Part shown: positions 11,601 to 18,133 of the stretch, in pieces
How the letters are laid out: each line of letters begins with the position of its first letter
Position numbering within the stretch: the stretch's first letter is position 1
Assembly (NCBI GenBank): GCA_021161165.1
Contig: JAGHBF010000059.1
Span: 1-26,653 of the forward strand
Length of the DNA stretch: 26,653 bases
Source: Candidatus Aminicenantota bacterium
GTDB taxonomy: Bacteria > Acidobacteriota > Aminicenantia > S016-38
Direction: 5' to 3'
Program-made: the position numbers and the translations under genes
Notes under the pieces: model-generated
Seen by the model: the letters and a program-made list of their open reading frames with translations, nothing else
What the model was told of the DNA's origin: nothing
Databases searched by the model: none

Positions 11601-12862
11601 TCGAAGAACTTAAAACAGTTGTTGACCCAGATGGTAACCTTATAGTTGTAACCAGGCTTGGAAGAGTAATACTTCTTGACCACAAGGGAAGGGAAAGAGT
11701 TCACTACAATATTGTGCATGGTTCCAAGCTTTTCGTTAAGGATGGCCAGAAAGTTCACAAGGGTGACCCCATTGCTGAGTGGGATCCATATACCACCTCT
11801 ATAATTTCAGAGGTAGAAGGTTTTGTTAAATTCATAGATATAAACGAAGAAACTCTGGTGGAAGAAAGGGATGAAGTTACAGGGAAGATACAGAGAAGAA
11901 TAATTCTGCCTCTGGACGAGACCAAGAGAAGGCAACTTGAACCTCAGATACAGATAGTGGATGACAAGGGTAAGGCCCTAAAAACCTATCTGCTTCCGGT
12001 TGATGCTCACCTGATGGTGAATGAAGGGGATAAAGTTTATCCCGGAACCATCCTGGTCAAAAAGCTTAAGGATATCGCTACCACAAAGGATATTACCGAG
12101 GGACTTCCCAGAGCAGAGGAGCTTTTTGAAGCCCGTCATCCAAAGTTCCCCGCAATAATTTCAGAAATATCTGGCATAGTGAAGTTTGAGGAAAAGAAAA
12201 CCAAGGCTTCCCAGAGGGTAATAAAGGTTGTGTCCGAAGCCACAGGGGAAGAACGTTCTTATAAAATACCCAAGGGTGTTCATATAATAGTCCATGATGG
12301 TGATAGAGTTAGAGCAGGTGATCCGCTTATTGAAGGACATATAGACCCGAGAGATATTCTCAGCGTCCTCGGAGAGAAAGAACTTGCTCAGTACCTCCTT
12401 AAAGAAGTCCAAAAAGTTTACAGACCCCAGGGGGTCAAGATTCACGACAAGCACATTGAGGTAATAATAAGACAGATGCTCCGCTGGGTAATTATAGAGG
12501 ATGTTGGGGATACAGATTTCATAGTCGGTCAGATAGTTGACAAATATCAGTTCCAGAAGGTTAACGAGAAGATGATAGCTGAAGGAAAGAAACCAGCAAG
12601 AGGAAAACCCCATCTTCTCGGAATTTCAAGGGCTGCATTGAACTCCCCGAGCTTCATTTCAGCAGCTTCATTCCAGGAGACTTCAAAGGTTCTGGCAGAA
12701 GCGGCCATTCATGGGAAAGTGGATTATTTAAAGGGTATAAAGGAAAATGTGATACTTGGAAGAATTGTTCCTGCAGGGACAGGGTTCCAATTCTATAAGA
12801 TGCTGGAGCAAGAAGAAAAGTTGGAGGAGAAGGAAGAAAAGGGAGCAGAGGTAAAGGGTTGA
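8699..12862 (+). CDS. rpoC: DNA-directed RNA polymerase subunit beta'
   Basis: This is the largest catalytic subunit, 1387 residues. The N-terminal zinc finger is CLCG...CEKCG (about residues 73-92). The absolutely conserved Mg-binding motif NADFDGDQ spans residues 465-472. The bridge helix/trigger loop region GARKGMADTALKTSKSGYLT is around residues 785-805. The second zinc site comprises the Cys of MEDCGT and CQAEHGICQKC. After RTRHTGGIA, an insertion of about 180 residues precedes DITEGLPRAEELFEARHP, matching the SI3-type trigger-loop insertion of Gram-negative lineages. GGGAGGAGG precedes the ATG, 13 bases after the rpoB stop. The stop codon overlaps the next gene by 4 bases. Confidence 0.98.
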   Translation: MKKGLMLRDMTIMDFDAMKIRLASPEDIRNWSYGEVKKPETINYRTHKPERDGLFCARIFGPIQDYQCLCGKYKKKKYKGTICEKCGVEVTVKEVRRERLGHIELAAPVAHIWYYKGPPSRIGLVLDIPGKEIERIVVYDKYVVLDPGDPKITGLKYKQTLTEEELESVTQKVIESGGDPNSFRVGMGAEALKELLEAVDIDEEVEKLREAMLKEKNQQKLKKISKRLALFKGFKESGVRPEWMIMTVIPVLPPDLRPLVKLDGGRFGNADLNELYKRVINRNNRLKKMIEANSPELILRNEKRLLQQAVDALFDNSKLAKPQTNQHRKPFKSLSDNLRGKQGRFRQNLLGKRVDFSGRSVIVVGPELKLHQAGLPKKMALELFKPFIAHKLEKDGLVTTVKVAEEWIEQERPEVWDALDEVIREHPILLNRAPTLHRLGIQAFEPVLIEGKAIRIHPLVCPAFNADFDGDQMAVHVPISMEAQAESLLLMLSSRNILSPAHGKPLTTPTQDMVLGIAYLTMERPGVKGTGKSFNSKEEVILAYSLGKVHLNASIYLRYTGELLDLTANVGDDQDVINTRLQNVNNQLIQTTVGRVIFNDYLSEGIPYINGFMKKKGIANLINYTYLRFGLDKTVDLLDRLKEIGFHYSTISGVSIGIDDMVVPSEKEKLVAKAHKEVMKIEKEYMEGLITKGERLNKLSDVWHEVTEKIRNRMFETMAKQSEKGTINPLFLMSETGARGSKDQISQLAGIRGLMAKPSGEIIETPITSNFREGLSVAQYFISTHGARKGMADTALKTSKSGYLTRRIVDVAQDVTITMEDCGTIEGLELTDIEENGKVIEPLEDRIIGRISMEDVKDPETGEIIVKAGDEIDEIKARRIIDAGIERVKVRAVLTCQAEHGICQKCYGRSMATGGLVELGEAVGIIAAQSIGEPGTQLTMRTRHTGGIAMRGEGQNRHVAKIDGTVKFEELKTVVDPDGNLIVVTRLGRVILLDHKGRERVHYNIVHGSKLFVKDGQKVHKGDPIAEWDPYTTSIISEVEGFVKFIDINEETLVEERDEVTGKIQRRIILPLDETKRRQLEPQIQIVDDKGKALKTYLLPVDAHLMVNEGDKVYPGTILVKKLKDIATTKDITEGLPRAEELFEARHPKFPAIISEISGIVKFEEKKTKASQRVIKVVSEATGEERSYKIPKGVHIIVHDGDRVRAGDPLIEGHIDPRDILSVLGEKELAQYLLKEVQKVYRPQGVKIHDKHIEVIIRQMLRWVIIEDVGDTDFIVGQIVDKYQFQKVNEKMIAEGKKPARGKPHLLGISRAALNSPSFISAASFQETSKVLAEAAIHGKVDYLKGIKENVILGRIVPAGTGFQFYKMLEQEEKLEEKEEKGAEVKG

Positions 12863-14160
12863 AAAAAAATGTAGCTCTCCTTCTGCTTCCGTTTTTGATT
12901 TTTCTTTTGCCCTTTTGCGGAGGAAAAAAGAAAGAGACGAAGGTAATAGTTCTTGGCTTTGATGGAGCTGACTGGGATTTTATAGACCCTTTAATTGCAG
13001 AAGGCCATCTTCCTAATTTTAAGCTCCTTAAAGAAAAGGGCGCCTGGGCAAGATTAAAGTCTATGAAACCCACACTTTCCGCGGTAATCTGGACCACCAT
13101 TGCTACTGGCAAAAGGATGGAAAAACACGGGATAGTGGACTGGCTCTATTTGCAGAAAAAAGGAATAAAAGTTCCTTATAACAGTTCGGAAAGGAGAGAA
13201 CCTGCTATATGGGAGATATTATCAGAGGCAGGAAAATCTTCAGCGGTGATAAACTGGTATGTTTCCTATCCTCCTGATCATATAAACGGTATAGTAATTT
13301 CAGATGCGGCGAGAGGAATAATTTTTATGAAGAACAAAACTTTTGCTCTAAGGGACTCTGTTTATCCACCTAAATTTTTCGATATAGTTAGAGAATCTGT
13401 GGAGTGGAATTACTGGAAAGTTCTTAAAGAAACAAGAATTCCGGATTATTTAAAAATGGCCCGTGATATGGGCAAAGACCCGTCAAATCATCCTGTGATA
13501 AAAGATTTTAAACCTTTCCTTCTGATGGAAAAACTTGTTTATAACATGGGTGAGAAGGTGTGGAATAGAGGTAAGTTTGATTTCTTTGCGCTTTACTTCC
13601 GATGGCCCGATGTGGTGACTCATTTTATAGGGATATTTCTCCCTCCTGAACTTGCTACAAGAGGACTTAAAGAAATGAAAGAGAAGCACAGGCTGGAACC
13701 GAAATTAAGAAAGGAGCTGGATGAAAAAACTGCAGAACTTTTGCTTCCCGTGTATTCATGGCTCGATTCGATACTTGGAGAGTACATAAAAAGAATGGAT
13801 GAAGATACATATTTAATAGTTCTTTCTGACCACGGGTTTGATTTTGGCCCTCAAGGATATAACCATGAGCTTCCTGACTGGATGGCTCCTCCTCTCGGAA
13901 TCCTTGCCGTTCTTGGGCCTGAAGTAAAAAAGGGTTATCAAATAAAAAATGCCTCTGTTTTCGATATTGCCCCAACCATACTTTATCTTTACAATCTTCC
14001 CATAGGGAAAGGAATGGACGGTAAACCTCTTCTGGATGCCTTCAGGTTTTCAAGAAAAATAAAGTACAGGAAATATTTTAGAAAAAAATTCGTCAAAAAA
14101 CACCTTAAGGAACTGGACAGGAAAACACTGAAGGAACTCCACTCTCTGGGCTACATTTGA
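12859..14160 (+). CDS. Exported type I phosphodiesterase / alkaline-phosphatase-superfamily protein
   Basis: The 433-residue product fits the type I phosphodiesterase/nucleotide pyrophosphatase family of metal-dependent hydrolases; the substrate is unknown. The first 20 residues are a hydrophobic signal ending LPFC followed by GGKKK, so Cys20 could be lipidated, though LPFC is a poor lipobox. Family features: metal ligand Asp35 in VLGFDGADWD, likely nucleophile Thr79 or Thr80 in SAVIWTTIATG, a second metal site SDHGFD (Asp324, His325), and a downstream His in GYNHELPDW. The start is TTG at 12859, overlapping the rpoC stop as TTGA, so it is translationally coupled to rpoC. There is no terminator between them. 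That linkage to an RNA polymerase operon looks incidental but places it under a strong promoter. Confidence 0.85.
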   Translation: MKKNVALLLLPFLIFLLPFCGGKKKETKVIVLGFDGADWDFIDPLIAEGHLPNFKLLKEKGAWARLKSMKPTLSAVIWTTIATGKRMEKHGIVDWLYLQKKGIKVPYNSSERREPAIWEILSEAGKSSAVINWYVSYPPDHINGIVISDAARGIIFMKNKTFALRDSVYPPKFFDIVRESVEWNYWKVLKETRIPDYLKMARDMGKDPSNHPVIKDFKPFLLMEKLVYNMGEKVWNRGKFDFFALYFRWPDVVTHFIGIFLPPELATRGLKEMKEKHRLEPKLRKELDEKTAELLLPVYSWLDSILGEYIKRMDEDTYLIVLSDHGFDFGPQGYNHELPDWMAPPLGILAVLGPEVKKGYQIKNASVFDIAPTILYLYNLPIGKGMDGKPLLDAFRFSRKIKYRKYFRKKFVKKHLKELDRKTLKELHSLGYI

Positions 14161-14173
14161 GATCCTGATCCCT

Positions 14174-14197
14174 CTCCTGTTAAAATTTGAACGGGAG
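14174..14197 (+). promoter_or_regulatory. Hairpin enclosing the ribosome binding site of the next gene
   Basis: CTCCTGTT (14174-14181) can pair with AACGGGAG (14190-14197), 8 pairs including one G-U, around an 8-base loop. The 3' arm contains the GGGAGGA Shine-Dalgarno sequence for the ATG at 14204. It may limit translation of the downstream gene or be chance. No T tract follows, so it does not look like a terminator. Confidence 0.35.
14178..14186 (+). promoter_or_regulatory. Candidate extended -10 promoter TGTTAAAAT
   Basis: TGT followed by TAAAAT matches an extended -10 element (TGn plus a five-of-six -10 hexamer). The same string recurs before the gene at 19460. A start site about 7 bases downstream (near 14193) would leave a short leader with the GGGAGGA site. 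No good -35 is visible. It would give the CDP-alcohol gene a promoter independent of rpoC. Confidence 0.4.
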
Positions 14198-14203
14198 GAT
14201 TTA

Positions 14204-14737
14204 ATGAAAGGTCTGATTTCCGAAAATGCCCATTATTTAGCGGATTTTTTAACCCTTTCGAGATTTTTTATAGTACTTATGCTTTTATATTATGCAATTC
14301 AGGGGTTTTCTATAAGAGCAGCATCCATTATTGTTATAACTGGGTGGTTCACTGATGTTTTTGACGGTATGATAGCAAGGAAATATGGGAACACCTCACT
14401 GGGTTTTCTTGACCTTCCAGCTGATCTCACCTTTGTTTCAGCTATAATTTTTTATCTTGTCTATACACGGTTGTTTCCTCTGAAATGGGTTGCTGGTATT
14501 ACTTTGCTTCTTTTGTCCCTTGCTCTTGCATTCAAAAACGAAGCCCCGATGAACTTCTGGATGGGAGTGGTTTACGGAGGATTTATTTATTCTGCCGTAA
14601 GAAAAGATAGCCATGCCTTTGTGCTTTTGCTAATAGCCATTATAACGATAATTGTCTTAAACCCCTCAAGGGCCTTTGATAAAGTAGTAAAATTCCTCAA
14701 GAATAGCAGTAGACTTTTCAGCTCAGGCGATAGTTGA
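14204..14737 (+). CDS. CDP-alcohol phosphatidyltransferase-like membrane protein
   Basis: The 177-residue protein is mostly hydrophobic, with about five membrane segments. It carries the core of the CDP-alcohol phosphatidyltransferase signature at residues 51-74: DVFDGMIARK then LGFLDLPAD. The family makes phospholipids or related molecules by transferring a phosphatidyl group from CDP-diacylglycerol (or a similar donor) to an alcohol at the inner membrane. The spacing deviates. The usual pattern is DG-x2-AR-x8-G-x3-D-x3-D; here there are seven residues after AR and only two between G and the third Asp. All four acidic residues are present, so a working but divergent enzyme is plausible. The polar alcohol substrate (glycerol phosphate, inositol phosphate or other) cannot be read from the sequence. 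Its stop is 1 base from the convergent neighbour's stop. Confidence 0.75.
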   Translation: MKGLISENAHYLADFLTLSRFFIVLMLLYYAIQGFSIRAASIIVITGWFTDVFDGMIARKYGNTSLGFLDLPADLTFVSAIIFYLVYTRLFPLKWVAGITLLLLSLALAFKNEAPMNFWMGVVYGGFIYSAVRKDSHAFVLLLIAIITIIVLNPSRAFDKVVKFLKNSSRLFSSGDS

Positions 14738-14738
14738 C

Positions 14739-15302
14739 TTATTTCACAGAAAATTCTACTACCCTCGTTACAAAACTTCCTTTGAGTTTATCGTTCAGGG
14801 TGATTTCGAGCCTGTACTTTCCAGGGGGTATTCCTGTTATTCTATCCTGGAAAAATAGTGGAAAGATCGGTGTGTCAAATTCCTGATGAATGCTCACCCA
14901 ATCCTTTTTTTCAAAGAGGACCTTACCTTTTTCATCCAGAAGCCTTGCGTCTTCAGAAAGCCATACCTCATATTTCCCATTTTTGCTTTTAACCATGAAA
15001 TTTTCGGGTTCGAAATAAACAAGAAGAGGATCTCCACTATTCAGCATGTTCCCGTCCCTTTTTTCTATTAGCTGATAACCCATGATTTTTTTGCAGAGAT
15101 GGAGATTTTTTATAGTGAGTTTCCTGGTATTTTTGATTTCTACAATAGCATTCTCAAGAGCATTGAGGGCAGCGTCTTTGTCCCCCTTTTCATAAAATTC
15201 CTTTGCTTTTGTGATTAATAAGGAAATTTTGTCTCCTGTTGTTGCCTTTGCTCCAAAAATAATCACTATAAAAAAACTTAGATAAAGGATTGTCTTTCGC
15301 AT
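14739..15302 (-). CDS. Exported protein of unknown function
   Basis: I do not recognise this family. The frame is open from 15353, but the ATG at 15302 is preferred: AAGGAGGA lies just upstream (15308-15315), and it places a clean signal peptide (MRKTILYLSFFIVIIFGAKA, cleavage after about residue 20) at the N terminus. The remaining roughly 167 residues have two parts. One is a short helical, TPR-like hairpin with AKEFYEKGDKDAALNALENA (about 33-52). The other is a beta-rich C-terminal domain with PLLVYFEPENF, DWVSIHQEFDTPIFPLFFQD and GIPPGKYRLEITLNDKLKG, reminiscent of a ligand-binding or structural sandwich that handles an extracytoplasmic partner. It is convergent with the CDP-alcohol gene and divergent from the hydrogenase operon. 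Confidence 0.75.
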   Translation of the reverse strand: MRKTILYLSFFIVIIFGAKATTGDKISLLITKAKEFYEKGDKDAALNALENAIVEIKNTRKLTIKNLHLCKKIMGYQLIEKRDGNMLNSGDPLLVYFEPENFMVKSKNGKYEVWLSEDARLLDEKGKVLFEKKDWVSIHQEFDTPIFPLFFQDRITGIPPGKYRLEITLNDKLKGSFVTRVVEFSVK

Positions 15303-15321
15303 TTTTTCCTCCTTTAAAGGA

Positions 15322-15330
15322 AGTATAACA
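15322..15330 (-). promoter_or_regulatory. Candidate extended -10 promoter for the exported protein
   Basis: On the minus strand TGTTATACT (TGn plus TATACT) lies 20-28 bases before the ATG at 15302. A start site about 7 bases downstream would just include the AAGGAGGA ribosome binding site. No convincing -35 hexamer is seen. Confidence 0.4.
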
Positions 15331-15362
15331 AAAGTTTGTTCCGGGTATCTCATTACAAATAC

Positions 15363-15391
15363 TTGAAATTATTTTAAAATTTCGTTAACAT
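15363..15391 (+). promoter_or_regulatory. Candidate promoter of the hydrogenase operon
   Basis: TTGAAA (15363-15368) and TAACAT (15386-15391) are separated by 17 bases. They match the -35 and -10 consensus at five and four of six positions. The region is very AT-rich, so chance matches are likely. A good ribosome binding site (GGAGGA, 15431-15436) follows before the first hydrogenase ATG. Confidence 0.35.
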
Positions 15392-15439
15392 TTACTTCCA
15401 CACAATTAAAAATTTAATAAATTATAAAATGGAGGAATA

Positions 15440-16486
15440 ATGAGAGTTTTTAAGCTCAAGAGGGAAAATTTCCTTCCATTTCTGAAGGGGCTCGAAAAAT
15501 TCGGCGAATTGTGGGGCCCCGTAAAGAAAGGGGAAAACTATGTGTATGCCAAGGAAGACCCGGAGAAATTCGAGTTGAAGGCTCTAAGAACCATCATCCC
15601 GGCCAAGAAGTTCTTTATTCCAAAGAATTCCACTATTTTGAAGTTCAAAAATGGGGAGTGGAAAGAGCATTACGAAGTTAGAAAGAGGGTTATCTTTGGT
15701 CTTCATCCGTGTGAACTCAACGGGCTTAACATTTACCACCGTTTCTATACCAGGCTATATCCCGATCCCTACTACCTGAAGGCAAGGGAAAATACCCTGA
15801 TAGTAGGGCTATCATGTATGCCAGATGATAAGTGTTTCTGCTTTGCCACCAAAACATCAACAGTGGATGAGGGTTTTGACCTGTTTCTCACAGACCTTGA
15901 GGACAAATTCTTGCTCTGGATAGGTTCTCCAAAAGGGGAGGATGCTATAAGGACTCTTTCGGAGTTCCTTGAAGAGGTTTCACAGAAGGACATTGATGAC
16001 TATATTGCATGGAGAAAGAGAAGAGACAGAGCCTTTAAGCTTGACATCGACCTGGAAGGAATGCCGGAAATTGTCACCTTCAGCTACGATTCACCTATCT
16101 GGGAAAAGATGGGTGATGCCTGCCTGAGCTGTGGAACCTGCACAATGGTATGCCCCACATGCACCTGCTTTGATATCGATGACGAATACGACATTAGGCA
16201 GGATGAGATGAATAGGCAGAGGTTCTGGTATTCCTGTGTTTTCAGAGAGTATTCAATGGTAGCAGGCGGACACAACTTCAGGGAGGCAAAATCCGAAAGG
16301 CTTAAACTGTGGTATACCCACAAGCTTGTGGGATTTATGAGTGAGTATGGAAGCCCTGCCTGCGTGGGTTGTGGTAGATGTATAGCGAGTTGTCCTGTGG
16401 GGATTAATGTGCTTTCCGTGGTGAAGGCCCTCAGAAAGGAAAAAACAGATGCATTCTGGAAAAGAGTGGAGGTGAAAAATGCTTGA
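15440..16486 (+). CDS. hydB: Group 3b [NiFe] hydrogenase (sulfhydrogenase) beta subunit, Fe-S protein
   Basis: This is the electron-transfer subunit of a cytoplasmic NAD(P)-linked hydrogenase, able in characterised archaeal relatives to reduce sulfur or polysulfide. It has 348 residues, close to Pyrococcus HydB. An N-terminal domain includes FGLHPCELNG (about residues 89-98) and GLSCMPDDKCFC. Two ferredoxin-type clusters follow: CLSCGTCTMVCPTCTC (Cys228, 231, 234, 238, plus 241 and 243) and CVGCGRCIASCP (Cys308, 311, 314, 318). GGAGGA precedes the ATG. It is first in the order beta-gamma-delta-alpha, the same as the Pyrococcus hydBGDA operon, and overlaps the gamma gene by 8 bases. Confidence 0.92.
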   Translation: MRVFKLKRENFLPFLKGLEKFGELWGPVKKGENYVYAKEDPEKFELKALRTIIPAKKFFIPKNSTILKFKNGEWKEHYEVRKRVIFGLHPCELNGLNIYHRFYTRLYPDPYYLKARENTLIVGLSCMPDDKCFCFATKTSTVDEGFDLFLTDLEDKFLLWIGSPKGEDAIRTLSEFLEEVSQKDIDDYIAWRKRRDRAFKLDIDLEGMPEIVTFSYDSPIWEKMGDACLSCGTCTMVCPTCTCFDIDDEYDIRQDEMNRQRFWYSCVFREYSMVAGGHNFREAKSERLKLWYTHKLVGFMSEYGSPACVGCGRCIASCPVGINVLSVVKALRKEKTDAFWKRVEVKNA

Positions 16487-17336
16487 AGAAAAAACCGGAA
16501 TAGAAAATCCTTATGTCCCTGAGAGGGCGAGGATTGTAAGAAAATACGACCTTACCAGGGATGTAAGATTCTTTCAGGTAAGAATTTGTGATTCGGAAAA
16601 GGTCTTCCCTATGACCTCAGATTACAGGCCAGGCCAATTTATGATGATTTCGATTCCAAATGTTGGAGAAGCACCATTTTCAATAACATCAACTCCCTCC
16701 AGGCCAGGCCTTTTTGAATTCTGCATAAGAAAGGTGGGAAAGCTTACATCAAAGCTTTTTGAGCTGAAGGAGAACGAATTTATATGGCTGAGGGGTCCCT
16801 TTGGCAATGGCTTCCCCGTGGACAAGATGTTAGGGAAGGACCTGCTGTTTGTAGCTGGTGGTCTTGGAGCAGCTCCCCTTCGTTCTCTTTTGCTTTATGC
16901 TCTTGATAACAGGGACCTTTTCGGAAGGATATTCTATCTTCATGGTGCAAGGACACCTGAGGATATGCTTTTCAGAGAGGAGTTCTTCCGCCTGAAGGAA
17001 AGGGACGACTTTGAATGTTATCTTACTGTGGATGAAGACCCCTCTGGAGTTTGGCCCTTTGATATAGGAGTGGTTACCAACCTGTTTAAATACGTTAAAG
17101 TGAACGGGAAGAACACAGCAGCGGTTGTTTGCGGACCTCCTGTTATGTATAAATTTGTGGTTGAAGAATTCCTTAAAATAGGTATTCCTGACGACCACAT
17201 TTTTATGACACTGGAAAGAAAAATGAAGTGCGGAATGGGAAAATGCGGTCAGTGCGTTGTCGGTCATAAATATGTGTGTGTAGATGGGCCAGTTTTTACT
17301 CTCTGGGATGTGAAAAATATTAAAGGGCTTATTTAA
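16479..17336 (+). CDS. hydG: Group 3b [NiFe] hydrogenase gamma subunit, FAD/NAD(P)-binding
   Basis: This 285-residue flavoprotein exchanges electrons between NAD(P)H and the hydrogenase clusters; it belongs to the ferredoxin-NADP reductase fold. The FAD domain carries YRPGQFMMISIP and the flavin motif APFSITS (about residues 60-70). The nucleotide domain contains FVAGGLGAAPLRSLL (about 124-138) and a late VVCGPPVMY. A C-terminal [2Fe-2S] site has Cys251, Cys256, Cys259 and Cys267 (KCGMGKCGQC then KYVC). This matches Pyrococcus HydG in length and layout. Whether it prefers NAD or NADP cannot be told by eye. Note that this hydG is the sulfhydrogenase gamma subunit, not the radical-SAM HydG of [FeFe] hydrogenases. 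Confidence 0.92.
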   Translation: MLEEKTGIENPYVPERARIVRKYDLTRDVRFFQVRICDSEKVFPMTSDYRPGQFMMISIPNVGEAPFSITSTPSRPGLFEFCIRKVGKLTSKLFELKENEFIWLRGPFGNGFPVDKMLGKDLLFVAGGLGAAPLRSLLLYALDNRDLFGRIFYLHGARTPEDMLFREEFFRLKERDDFECYLTVDEDPSGVWPFDIGVVTNLFKYVKVNGKNTAAVVCGPPVMYKFVVEEFLKIGIPDDHIFMTLERKMKCGMGKCGQCVVGHKYVCVDGPVFTLWDVKNIKGLI

Positions 17337-17346
17337 GGAGGAAATC

Positions 17347-18132
17347 ATGGGAAAGCCTAAAATTGGAATATATGGTCTTACAGGATGTGCAGGGGATCAG
17401 CTAAATATATTAAACTGTGAGGATGAGCTGCTGAAACTCTTTGAAATCTTTGAAATAAAATCCTTTGTCATGGCTTCAAGGGCAAAGGATGAAGAGGCAA
17501 AGCTTGACGTTGCATTCGTGGAAGGGTCTGTTTCCACACAGAAGGACCTTGAAGACCTGCTGGAAATAAGGAAAAAGAGCAAAATACTTGTTGCAATAGG
17601 TCACTGTGCAGTTTTCGGCGGTGTGCAGTCTATGTTTATGGGAAACGAGGAATGGATAAAAAGATATAAGAAGGTTTACGGTAAAGAAAATGCTGTGACC
17701 CTTACCCCACCTCTCGAACCCAAACCTGTTTCGGCCTATGTGAAGGTGGATGCTGTTCTTCCTGGCTGCCCTATAGAAAAAGAACCTTTTCTGAAACTGG
17801 CAGGAAAACTTGCTCACGGTATTATCCCCAAAAATCCTGATTATCCGGTATGTGCAGAATGCAAATGGAAGGAAAACGAATGCCTCCTGCTGAAAGGAGA
17901 AATTTGTCTCGGTCCTCTGACCAATTCTGGATGTGGAGCTATCTGTCCATCCCATAACATTCCCTGCATAGGGTGCTGGGGTCCTATACACGAAGAAAAT
18001 TATGCGGCAGAGGCACAACTTCTTATAGATAAGGGATATGATGTTGATACAGTTGTTAAACGTTTCGCCATATTTGGAGGCAGTGAGAGGGCAGAGAAAC
18101 TGAGAAAATTCCTCGAGAAAAAGGAGGGTTGA
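17347..18132 (+). CDS. hydD: Group 3b [NiFe] hydrogenase delta (small) subunit
   Basis: This is the small subunit that carries the Fe-S relay next to the Ni-Fe site. Its 261 residues equal the length of the Pyrococcus delta subunit. The N-terminal proximal-cluster motif reads LTGCAGDQLNILNC: Cys14 is present, but the position usually held by the second Cys of CxxC is Asp17. Other ligands fit: IGHC (Cys87) and LPGCP (Cys141) for the proximal cluster, then Cys169, 172, 179, 187, 196, 200, 207 and 210 for the medial and distal clusters. AAGGAGG precedes the ATG, and the gene is 1 base from the alpha subunit gene. An Asp ligand at a proximal cluster is known in related F420-reducing hydrogenases, so this is probably functional. 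Confidence 0.93.
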   Translation: MGKPKIGIYGLTGCAGDQLNILNCEDELLKLFEIFEIKSFVMASRAKDEEAKLDVAFVEGSVSTQKDLEDLLEIRKKSKILVAIGHCAVFGGVQSMFMGNEEWIKRYKKVYGKENAVTLTPPLEPKPVSAYVKVDAVLPGCPIEKEPFLKLAGKLAHGIIPKNPDYPVCAECKWKENECLLLKGEICLGPLTNSGCGAICPSHNIPCIGCWGPIHEENYAAEAQLLIDKGYDVDTVVKRFAIFGGSERAEKLRKFLEKKEG

Positions 18133-18133
18133 A

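Noticed and set aside
11045..11758. 237-codon minus-strand open frame inside rpoC
   Set aside because: It is the antisense shadow of a highly conserved rpoC region, with no protein-like pattern.
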